Made by a program: the position numbers and the translations under genes. The notes under the pieces are model-generated. The model did no database searches. It worked only from the letters and a program-made list of their open reading frames with translations, and was not told the origin of the DNA. This document shows positions 1 to 10,152 of a DNA stretch of 64,000 bases, piece after piece; the stretch's first letter is position 1; every line of letters starts with the position of its first letter. The stretch comes from Phycisphaerales bacterium (GTDB lineage Bacteria; Planctomycetota; Phycisphaerae; UBA1845; Fen-1342), in assembly GCA_016716475.1 (NCBI GenBank), contig JADJWG010000001.1, forward strand, positions 1,054,001 to 1,118,000, given 5' to 3'.

Positions 1-1073
1 GGTTCCGGCTGGAGCGGGGTCTCGCCGGTACCGACGAAGTCGTACACCTGCGACAGGCGCGGGTGCAGCGTGTGGGAACTCACGTCGCACACCCCGGGCT
101 CTTCGAGGTCGTCAATGAAAACCTCACCCCGCGCATCGGTGAGCCACGACTCTTCCGTCCCGTCCGGGAGCTTGATCTGCAACTCGATATTGCGGACCGG
201 CGTACCGTCCTCGTCCAGCACGACACGCAGCGCGAAGGTGCTGGCCTCCTCCTCGGTGCCCGGAATGATGATCTGGCAGGCCTGGGACAGTTCGATCAGC
301 GGTGTACCCGCGCGCGCCGCCTCGATCAGCGCATTCTCGGCCGAGGTCGCCTGCGAGTCTTCGACGGCATCGTCGGTGGCGCTGTCATCCGTCGATGCCG
401 GGGCACCGCCCCCGCCGCCACCGCCGGAGTCGCCGATCTCGACCGTGGCCTCGCCCATCGAGATCGGATCGGCCCCGCCGCAGGCCTCCATCACCTTGTC
501 CCCCTGTCGTGCGGCGGGCAGATTGTTGATCATGACCGAGGCGCTGGCCTTGGTGACGAACCCCGGGCCATGCGGCGGAATCGGCGTCGGAATCGGGCAG
601 ACGTGCATGTCCGCCAACCCAGCCATCGCCGACATGGTGGCGCTGGCGGCGGCGGCGGCGGCCGCCTTGATGCCCTCGGTGTAAGCCGTGTCCCCGGCCG
701 GCTTGCCGCCGGGCACGGCGCAAGCGGCCGTCCACGCCGCCGTGAGCGAGACGTTGGTGGTGACGAGTGTCACGACCTGGCTCGCCGCCGTGCCCACGGC
801 ACCGGGCTCACCGGCGGCGGCCGCTTTGGCGGCCCCTTCGATCAGCTTCTGTGCGATCTTGACGAGATCGCTGGCCGAACCGGGCGGATCAAGCAGCGGC
901 TTGGACATGAACGACTCCATCTCACTGGAGATGGCGTCGATCGCACCGCCGACAGAAGTAGGCACCGCGCGCCAGGCCGGCATGTTGCCGACCATGACGT
1001 CAGGGCTGCCCGGGCCGGGCCCCAGGGGATTGCCGTGTCCGGTCGGATCAGTTGTGCGTGCGGCCGGCGGCAT
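1..1073 (-). CDS. PAAR-domain T6SS tip protein (3' end beyond window)
   Basis: This protein probably caps the VgrG spike of the T6SS and carries or recruits cargo. The frame starts with ATG at 1073 and stays open to the window edge, so at least 357 residues are present and the C-terminus is missing. The N-terminus reads TTDPTGHGNPLGPGPG and, shortly after, VGNMPAWRA, a typical first half of a PAAR domain. Around residues 150-195 a second PAAR-like half appears (HVCPIPTPIPPHGPG, then VMINNLPAARQGD). An alanine-rich helical stretch lies between them. From about residue 279 a small beta-rich segment (LRVVLDEDGTPVRNIEL) resembles the C-terminal extension of the VgrG encoded upstream. It is the last visible gene of the T6SS string, 34 bases downstream of the nitrilase-like gene. 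The PAAR call is firm; any toxin activity in the missing C-terminus is unknown. Confidence 0.85.
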   Translation of the reverse strand, partial: MPPAARTTDPTGHGNPLGPGPGSPDVMVGNMPAWRAVPTSVGGAIDAISSEMESFMSKPLLDPPGSASDLVKIAQKLIEGAAKAAAAGEPGAVGTAASQVVTLVTTNVSLTAAWTAACAVPGGKPAGDTAYTEGIKAAAAAAASATMSAMAGLADMHVCPIPTPIPPHGPGFVTKASASVMINNLPAARQGDKVMEACGGADPISMGEATVEIGDSGGGGGGGAPASTDDSATDDAVEDSQATSAENALIEAARAGTPLIELSQACQIIIPGTEEEASTFALRVVLDEDGTPVRNIELQIKLPDGTEESWLTDARGEVFIDDLEEPGVCDVSSHTLHPRLSQVYDFVGTGETPLQPE

Positions 1074-1107
1074 GGCTACCTCGGTACGGCGCGCTGGCAG
1101 CGCGACC

Positions 1108-2814
1108 CTAGATTTCTTCCAGCCCAAAAATACTCAAGAGGAAGTTCGGATCAACGAACACGGGTTGCACGGCTTCATCCCGGATCAGGGGTTTGAAGTC
1201 GTTGAGGGCAGTCATGAACTCCTGCATGGGTACGGTGGCCGCGGTGATCTCACCGATGCGTTTTTCGTGTGCCTTGATCTCGGCTTTGAGTTTCGATTTC
1301 TCACTGCTGGACAGCGCCTTGTCCTTGTCAACGCGCTCCTGCTTGTAGGTCTTGGCTGACTCGTTCTCGCGCTTCTCGTCCTCGAGCGTCGCGAAAGCGT
1401 GGAACTTGGTGGCCAGGGCCCGGCGGCGGGCCTCGTACTCAGTCGCTTTCGGATGCGTCGTGTTACGGCCGACCCGCCACAGCGCCCGCATGCCCTTGTT
1501 ACCATCGCAGTACACGAACAGCCCACCGTCCTTGGGCACCTTTTTCCAGGAGTCCGGTTGGACGTCGTTGGCGGTAACGACATGGACGTCGATGCCGCTG
1601 TCGGGATCGTTGCCCCAGTCGCGCACCAGGCGCCCCATGGCGTGGTCCCGGCAAACTTCCACTCCAAAGCGAAAACCGCCGACCGAGTACACGGTGTCCT
1701 TGCTGGCGGCGGCGAGGCGGGCGCGGCCGACCTGTAGCTCGGCGTACTGGCCCCAGATCTCAGCGCCCGATTTTTTCAAGTTGCTGTCGATGTCGGCCTC
1801 GTTGCGCTTCAGGTAGGTGAAGAACGTCCCCTGCCAGTAGATCGGCAGGGTGTTGAACACGAACCAGCGCGACCGGCCCGTCTGCTCCATCTGCATGCCC
1901 CAGTAGATCGTGCCGGGCATGATCAGCCACTTGCGGCAGGGTTTGTATGTATCGTCCTCGGTGAGCAGCTCGTTCAGGAGGTTGAGCACGTTGATCATGT
2001 CATGCTGGGGATAAGGCCGGTTGCCACGCCGAAAGTACCACTCCGGCCCGAGAAACAGGTGCAGCACCTGCTCGCCCTTGCGCTGTACCTCGTCATATTC
2101 CGCCTTGAAACGCCGGGCACAGACATCCTCAGCCGCCATGATCGTATCGAGCAGGAACTTCGCACGAAGGTAGGGATGCTCCGCTGTGACATCCTTCGGT
2201 TCCTGCGAAAAACGCTCCTGCCACTCGGGCGGCACGCTGCCGTACTTGGATTCGATCAGCGCGTTGGTGGCACGGGAGGAGTCCATGCTTGTCTTCGGCG
2301 CCCAGATGGCCGCTCGCAGATAGACTTTCGAAGGTGTCCCGACGGCGTTGTAGGCCGTGGCGTCCGGTACGGTGCGGGCGGCCTTGATCCCGGTGTAGAC
2401 CCGCCGCCCGATGAAATCCGGTATGACCTGGATCGTTGCAGTGAAGCCACCGCCGTCGGCGTTGAGCGTGAATTTTACCGGCTTGAGCGTCTCGAACGGC
2501 AGATCGAATTCACCCACGCACTTGTCGGTCACACCGTTGCTGAACTCCTGCACGTCGAGCGACACCTTGAACTTCTTGGCTGTGTCGTCCAGCTTGACGC
2601 GCGGCCCCCAAAGCGTGCTGGTCATGTAAAGCGCGAGCACCTTCGGTTTGCGTTCGCGCTCTTCGAACATGTCACCGGCGGAGTGTCGGTCACCTCCTAC
2701 TTCAATGACCCCGTCCACCTGGTACACCAACAGCTTCGGTTCCTCCGGCAGCGCCTTCTGCCAGCGGTCGGAGAACTCGATCTGGTCGACGCGAATATAG
2801 AACCTGCGACTCAT
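1108..2814 (-). CDS. Nitrilase-fold-like protein in T6SS cargo region
   Basis: I do not recognise a named family for the whole 568-residue protein. Residues about 164-400 show the carbon-nitrogen hydrolase (nitrilase superfamily) pattern: Glu258 in HLFLGPEWYF, Lys336 in TYLKRNEAD and Cys388 in FGVEVCRDH. Spacings of 78 and 52 residues fit the Glu-Lys-Cys triad of that superfamily, whose members cleave amides or nitriles. A region of about 150 residues with no obvious homology precedes it, and a charged coiled coil of about 100 residues follows. The start at 2814 is chosen because GGAGG lies 11 bases upstream; a start at 2847 would put that site inside the gene. Its place between a VgrG/LysM pair and a PAAR gene suggests a T6SS cargo, adaptor or effector; this is inference. 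No signal peptide is seen. Confidence 0.7.
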   Translation of the reverse strand: MSRRFYIRVDQIEFSDRWQKALPEEPKLLVYQVDGVIEVGGDRHSAGDMFEERERKPKVLALYMTSTLWGPRVKLDDTAKKFKVSLDVQEFSNGVTDKCVGEFDLPFETLKPVKFTLNADGGGFTATIQVIPDFIGRRVYTGIKAARTVPDATAYNAVGTPSKVYLRAAIWAPKTSMDSSRATNALIESKYGSVPPEWQERFSQEPKDVTAEHPYLRAKFLLDTIMAAEDVCARRFKAEYDEVQRKGEQVLHLFLGPEWYFRRGNRPYPQHDMINVLNLLNELLTEDDTYKPCRKWLIMPGTIYWGMQMEQTGRSRWFVFNTLPIYWQGTFFTYLKRNEADIDSNLKKSGAEIWGQYAELQVGRARLAAASKDTVYSVGGFRFGVEVCRDHAMGRLVRDWGNDPDSGIDVHVVTANDVQPDSWKKVPKDGGLFVYCDGNKGMRALWRVGRNTTHPKATEYEARRRALATKFHAFATLEDEKRENESAKTYKQERVDKDKALSSSEKSKLKAEIKAHEKRIGEITAATVPMQEFMTALNDFKPLIRDEAVQPVFVDPNFLLSIFGLEEI

Positions 2815-2865
2815 GCCGCCATGAACCTCCGGCTGCCGGACGGGCACCCTGTCGGACGCTGCGCC

Positions 2866-3717
2866 CTAGCTGCCATGCACCTCGACCAGTTTCTGCCGCG
2901 TTTCGTCGCTGAGTTCGCCCGTGGCCGGCAGGCCGTGCTGCTGCTGAAACTTCCGGACGGCCTCACGCACCTCCGGAGTCATCCGGTAGGTGCCCGGGTT
3001 ACCACACCGCAGGCCCAGATTCTCCAGCCGCTGCATCACACCCTTCAGTTCAGAAATAGGCGCCAATTGTCCGAGTTCTACCGGCATCTCGATTTCTTCC
3101 GGCTCGCCGGGGTTGAGCAGCAGCTTCCCCTGGGTGGCGTTACCGGGGATGTTCACTTCGATCCAGCCGTCACCATCGCTGGTGCCTTCGAAGGTGCGCC
3201 CGTCGACCACCAGTTTGTAGGGCACGTTGGCCCAGGGCTGATCCTGCGCCAGCTTGCCCGGGGGTACGCCATCGTCATTGTCCGGCAGGAACTGCGAGGG
3301 CCCGCGCACCAGCCGCAGCCGGAGCTTGGCCGGCTCGCCCCGCCGGATGAAGCGGTGGCGGGCCTCGGTCTCGCACGCCTCCTCTTTCGGACGCAACTCC
3401 GGGATAAAGACCTTGTCACCGGGTAGCAGCGTGTTCGGATTCTTGCGTACCTCGCGCAGCTCCTCGTTCTCCGGCGCGTTCCAAAGCGTGCCCCAAAAGT
3501 GCCCGGAATCCTTCGCGATCGACGACATACAGTCGCCCTCGCGCACGATGTAGTCACCCTGACCCACCGGCCCCGTGCCACCCAGCGCCTCGTTGTCGAG
3601 CCCTTCGTTCGGGTCGACCAGGCCACCCTGCTGTGCGGCGCGCCGGGCCTCCTCCTCCGCCCGGAGTTGGGCTGCCCGCTGCTGCCGCGTTCCGCCGCCA
3701 CCTGGTTGCATTGCCAT
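2866..3717 (-). CDS. LysM-like and peptidoglycan-binding protein next to VgrG
   Basis: This 283-residue protein probably binds peptidoglycan and may load or guide a T6SS cargo. After a Gln/Ala/Arg-rich N-terminus, residues about 56-108 form a LysM-like module (YIVREGDCMSSIAKDSG, ending LLPGDKVFIPE). Residues about 165-215 are a beta-rich segment, and residues about 225-280 match a peptidoglycan-binding domain of the PG_binding_1 type (REAVRKFQQQHGLPATG). There is no signal peptide, which fits a cytoplasmic protein exported by the T6SS. Its ATG overlaps the VgrG stop in TGATG, with a GGGAG-type site 8 bases upstream, so translation is probably coupled to VgrG. LysM-containing proteins are known neighbours of VgrG genes; whether this one is an effector, a chaperone or a tip adaptor cannot be told from sequence. 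Confidence 0.75.
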   Translation of the reverse strand: MAMQPGGGGTRQQRAAQLRAEEEARRAAQQGGLVDPNEGLDNEALGGTGPVGQGDYIVREGDCMSSIAKDSGHFWGTLWNAPENEELREVRKNPNTLLPGDKVFIPELRPKEEACETEARHRFIRRGEPAKLRLRLVRGPSQFLPDNDDGVPPGKLAQDQPWANVPYKLVVDGRTFEGTSDGDGWIEVNIPGNATQGKLLLNPGEPEEIEMPVELGQLAPISELKGVMQRLENLGLRCGNPGTYRMTPEVREAVRKFQQQHGLPATGELSDETRQKLVEVHGS

Positions 3718-6251
3718 CACGCCCGCTCCCACGCATCCGCGTCCAGCTTCGGGAACCGCACGTTGTACGAACCCGCTTCCGGCACGACCACCCGGCCGCG
3801 CCCCTGCTCATCCAGCGCCCCCTTCCGCAGTACCTCACCGTCCGCGTCGAGCACTTCGTAGCTTTCGTTCGGGACCGGCTCACCCGCCTCGTCGACCAGC
3901 TCGAGCTCGAGCCAGCTTGTCTCGCGCTCTTCGTCTTCGGGCGGCTGCCACTCGGTGCCGAGGAGCGCGGCCGGCGCCGTGGCGGCGGCCAGCTCCTGCC
4001 CGCCGCTGTACACGGTATCGCTGCCCGGCGTCGCGGTACCGGCGTCGATGGGTGCCTCCGGCGCTTCCGGGGCCACGGCCGTGCCGCTGCCGGCCGAACC
4101 GCCGCTGTTGATTTTCACAGCCGTCCCGAGAATCGTGACGCCGCTGCTGTCGATCTTCACGAAGTTTCCGCCGACTTTCAGCGTGAGCGCACTGCCCGCT
4201 TCGATGACGACGTTCGTAGCCCCCTTGAGGTAGATGTTGTCGGCGTCTTCCTGGTGGTTGCCGCCGAATTTCTGACCGACGTTGCCCTTCACTTCCAGGG
4301 AGAAGTTGCCGCCGACCAGATTCTTCTCATCGAGCTTGATTTCGCGATGGACGTTCTCCTTGATCAGCTCGAAGCGGTCCTTCTTCACGGTCAGGTGGCT
4401 GTTGTTGTCGACATTCTCCACCCGGTCGTTGTTCACCCGGATGTGCAGGTCCTTCTGGGCATAGATCAGGATCTGCTCGCTGTCCTTCAGGTCCTCAAAC
4501 AGGATCTCGTTCGTGCCGTCGCCACCCAGACTGCTATGGGTCTTGATACAGCTCTTGGTTTTTTCGTCGGGCAACGGATAGGGGGGCATGTGGTCCTGGT
4601 TGTACACCCGACCCACGATGATGGGCTGATCCGGATCGCCCTCGATGAAGTCGACAATCACCTCCTGCCCCACGCGCGGCAGGAACAACATCCCGTATGC
4701 GCCGCCCGCGAAACCCTGCGAGACGCGTATCCAGCAACTCGAGGTGTCGTCAAACTGGCCCTCCCGATGCCAGTGAAACTGCGCCTTCACACGGCCCAGT
4801 TCGTCACACCAGATTTCTTCGCCCTGCGGCCCCACGATCCGCGCGGTCTGCGTGCCGCGGATCACCGGCCAGGGAGTCACGCGCGGCGGGCGATACTCCA
4901 GCGCCGCAGGGATGCATTCGAAGGTGCAGCTGTAGGGCGCGCCCTCAGGTGCCCAGTTCGCCGCCAGCACTTCCGCGATCATGCGCCGTACCGCGAGTGC
5001 GGCGGTCGGCGCTTCTCCGAGGACCGCCGCGTTCGCCGCCAGCTCCCGCGAAACCTGCCCCGCATGGTAGGCCCACTGCATCACCGCGCCCCGGCTCTCC
5101 AGATCCCCCGACCGCAGCCGGCCCGACAACTGCAGCAGTGCCTGTGCCAACCCGCGCACCACCTCATCCGACGCGCGTGTCGCGGTCAACACGGCCTGTA
5201 GCGAGCGGGGATCGAGCAGCGATGTCGCCAGCGCGTCGGTACTGCTCGCATTCAGCGTGGCCTGCTGACCACGGTAGGAGGCCCGCGCGATGAGATAGCT
5301 CGCGTTGAGACTCGCGGCCGGGTGCTCGGTCAGGGTGAAGGTTCGCCCCGGGGCGAATCGGACCGAGTTGGTGGCCCCGGCCCCGACGGTCCGGGCGCTC
5401 TCGAACTCCTGCGCCCGGCGCTCCACCAGGGTCTGACCGCGGGCCTGCGCCTGGTACTCGCCGGGATAGTCGTAGAACTCCAGACCGGCGTCGCGCTCGG
5501 ATTCCGCCTTCACCTCCAGCGGCAGGGCCGGATCGAGAAACGTGAAGTCGTTGAGGATCACGGTCCCCGGGCGCACCGCCTGACCGATTTGAAAACGGGT
5601 GACGGCCTCTTCGTCGTTTCGCAGACCCATGGCCTCACGAAACGGGACGTTCGCCTCATCTCCAAGCGGGGCGTAAGCGGCCTTCGCATCGGCGATCAGC
5701 AGCACGTGCTCCTCACGGGTCTGCTCGAAGCACCACCACATGCCCTCCTCTTCCATCAGGCGGCAGATGAAGTTGTAGTCGCTCTCGCGGTACTGCACGC
5801 AATACTCGCGCGGGTCATACTGCCCCGACAGCGCGAAGCGGAAGCGGTCACTGGGAATCCCGGCTTTTTCCAGCACGTCGCTGATGATCTGCTCGACCGT
5901 ACGGTCCTGGAAGATGCGGCAGTTGTACCGGTTGGCGAGCAGCCACACACTCGGCACCAACTCGGCATGGAAATACTGCTTGTCGGCAACCTGCCCCAGG
6001 AACTCAAAGCGACTCACGATCCCGTGAAAATAGCGCGGTCCCGCGGGTGTATTGATGCTCAGCACGCCGGCCTGCCCCACCACGGAAGCGAAGGTGACCT
6101 CGGCGCCGGTCACAACCACGTCGATATCGAACCGGTAGAGCTGGCACAGCCCTTCCGACCCGTCGTAGCGGATCACTTCAAACAGGTCCGCTTCCAGCGA
6201 GCCGACCTGAAAGGTCATCTGCGCTTCGCTGAGGTCCGTTACCAGGGGCAT
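3717..6251 (-). CDS. tssI: T6SS spike protein VgrG with internal helical insertion
   Basis: VgrG forms the trimeric spike at the tip of the Hcp tube. The 844-residue protein has the gp27-like part first, with the typical QYRESDYNFICRLMEEEG motif near residue 160. The gp5-like OB region follows (GRVKAQFHWHREG near 490; FIEGDPDQPIIVGRVYNQ near 545), then repetitive beta-helix sequence to about residue 750. Two features are unusual. An alanine-rich, predicted helical stretch of about 100 residues (about 333-437) interrupts the usual join before the FECIPAALEYRPP motif. A C-terminal extension (about 778-844) looks like a transthyretin-like beta domain. Extensions of this kind in other VgrGs dock effectors. 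GAGGAGG lies 7 bases before the ATG. It is the only vgrG in the window. Confidence 0.95.
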   Translation of the reverse strand: MPLVTDLSEAQMTFQVGSLEADLFEVIRYDGSEGLCQLYRFDIDVVVTGAEVTFASVVGQAGVLSINTPAGPRYFHGIVSRFEFLGQVADKQYFHAELVPSVWLLANRYNCRIFQDRTVEQIISDVLEKAGIPSDRFRFALSGQYDPREYCVQYRESDYNFICRLMEEEGMWWCFEQTREEHVLLIADAKAAYAPLGDEANVPFREAMGLRNDEEAVTRFQIGQAVRPGTVILNDFTFLDPALPLEVKAESERDAGLEFYDYPGEYQAQARGQTLVERRAQEFESARTVGAGATNSVRFAPGRTFTLTEHPAASLNASYLIARASYRGQQATLNASSTDALATSLLDPRSLQAVLTATRASDEVVRGLAQALLQLSGRLRSGDLESRGAVMQWAYHAGQVSRELAANAAVLGEAPTAALAVRRMIAEVLAANWAPEGAPYSCTFECIPAALEYRPPRVTPWPVIRGTQTARIVGPQGEEIWCDELGRVKAQFHWHREGQFDDTSSCWIRVSQGFAGGAYGMLFLPRVGQEVIVDFIEGDPDQPIIVGRVYNQDHMPPYPLPDEKTKSCIKTHSSLGGDGTNEILFEDLKDSEQILIYAQKDLHIRVNNDRVENVDNNSHLTVKKDRFELIKENVHREIKLDEKNLVGGNFSLEVKGNVGQKFGGNHQEDADNIYLKGATNVVIEAGSALTLKVGGNFVKIDSSGVTILGTAVKINSGGSAGSGTAVAPEAPEAPIDAGTATPGSDTVYSGGQELAAATAPAALLGTEWQPPEDEERETSWLELELVDEAGEPVPNESYEVLDADGEVLRKGALDEQGRGRVVVPEAGSYNVRFPKLDADAWERA

Positions 6252-6303
6252 GCCTGTGCCTCCTCAACTCGAATCGTCGGGGCCGCCGGCGGACCCGGCC
6301 GTC

Positions 6304-8997
<2,694 letters not shown>

Positions 8998-9045
8998 CGA
9001 TCTCTCTCGCTTTCGAACGGCGCCCGCGGCGCAAATCCCGCAGGG

Positions 9046-10152
9046 CTACGACAACATCAATCCGATCCGAACTTCCGTTTCCTCGGTCGCGGCGAACGTC
9101 GCCGCAGTGGCCCCCAGCGGCACGCTGCTGACCCAAGTGGTCAGACCCAGCGCCCCGGCGTCGTCTTCCGAAGTCAGGCGCGTCTCCGGCACCACGCCCT
9201 CCGCCAATTCCACTTCCAGCGTGAAAGCCAGCGGGTCCATGCAGTACAGCTTGATCAGGGCGCGGGTCTGCCGAAAACGCGGTCCGCCAGGTACGAAGGT
9301 CAGGTAGGTTTCCCAGTCGACCGGTCCGACCGTGATGGCGAACGCGCTGCCGAGGTCATAGACCTGCTCCCCGATGGTGAGATCCTCACCCAGGGTGCAG
9401 TTCATGCCGCCGCAACGGTTCTGGTCCGCGCTGTCGAGCGCAACCCATTCGCCTACGAACTGCGTGACCCGGAATGGCAGGCCGCCCCAGTAGTCCGAAA
9501 GCAAGCCGGCCAGCGTCGCCGCGGAGCGGGGATGCTGCGTCAACGTGCCGCAATACCGGAGTAGCCGAATCGGCGGCACACCGAGTTGTCCCGCACCACT
9601 GCCCGGCGGCAGTCCGATCAGCAGGCGCAGGTAGCTGCTCAGGACGTCCCGGCCCGCGAGCGGAAACGTCCGCTCGAAACGGTACTTGAGCCCCGCCCGG
9701 TAAAAGAGCGCAATCACGCGATGGTGCAGGACGTCGAGAAACGCCCGGACCGGACTGTTCTCGTCCGCGGCGTTCGCCCCCTCTTCGATCGAACCCGCAT
9801 CCGCCCCGCGCAGGATATCCACGGCGTAGTGCAGCGGTAACGGCGTCGACACCCCGTACAGTCCGAGGAAGGTCTCTTCGAGCGTGTACGAGGTCGTACC
9901 GCGCGTGCTGTCACGCTGCGCCAAAATACGGCGTACATCGCTCGCGGGGAAACCCAGCGAAAGGTCCGGGCGGAATCGAATGCGCTCATCCGCAACCGGA
10001 CCACGCTCGCCGACCGGCAACCCCCCGACGAGCCGCTCGAGCAACCAGACCGCCTGGAAAAAGTCGAAACGCGGCGCCTCCGCCTCGAGCCGCTCAAGCA
10101 GCGTCACGGGTACGGCGTCCGGCGGGGTCCGGGGGCTCTCAGAAGCCATCAT
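9046..10152 (-). CDS. tssG: T6SS baseplate protein TssG
   Basis: TssG joins TssE, TssF and TssK in the wedge of the T6SS baseplate. The protein (about 368 residues) has the typical early segment RFDFFQAVWLLERL and the family's length. Two ATG codons stand in a row at 10152 and 10149; GGGAGG lies just upstream, with 5 bases to the second, so the true start is one of these two. A longer frame to 10230 exists, but its first residues do not resemble TssG. The start overlaps the end of tssF by about a dozen bases, consistent with translational coupling. Confidence 0.92.
   Translation of the reverse strand: MMASESPRTPPDAVPVTLLERLEAEAPRFDFFQAVWLLERLVGGLPVGERGPVADERIRFRPDLSLGFPASDVRRILAQRDSTRGTTSYTLEETFLGLYGVSTPLPLHYAVDILRGADAGSIEEGANAADENSPVRAFLDVLHHRVIALFYRAGLKYRFERTFPLAGRDVLSSYLRLLIGLPPGSGAGQLGVPPIRLLRYCGTLTQHPRSAATLAGLLSDYWGGLPFRVTQFVGEWVALDSADQNRCGGMNCTLGEDLTIGEQVYDLGSAFAITVGPVDWETYLTFVPGGPRFRQTRALIKLYCMDPLAFTLEVELAEGVVPETRLTSEDDAGALGLTTWVSSVPLGATAATFAATEETEVRIGLMLS

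Noticed and set aside
1108..2814. Calling the nitrilase-like protein a confirmed T6SS effector
   Set aside because: Position and fold pattern suggest cargo, but export and toxicity cannot be seen in sequence and no immunity gene is recognisable beside it.
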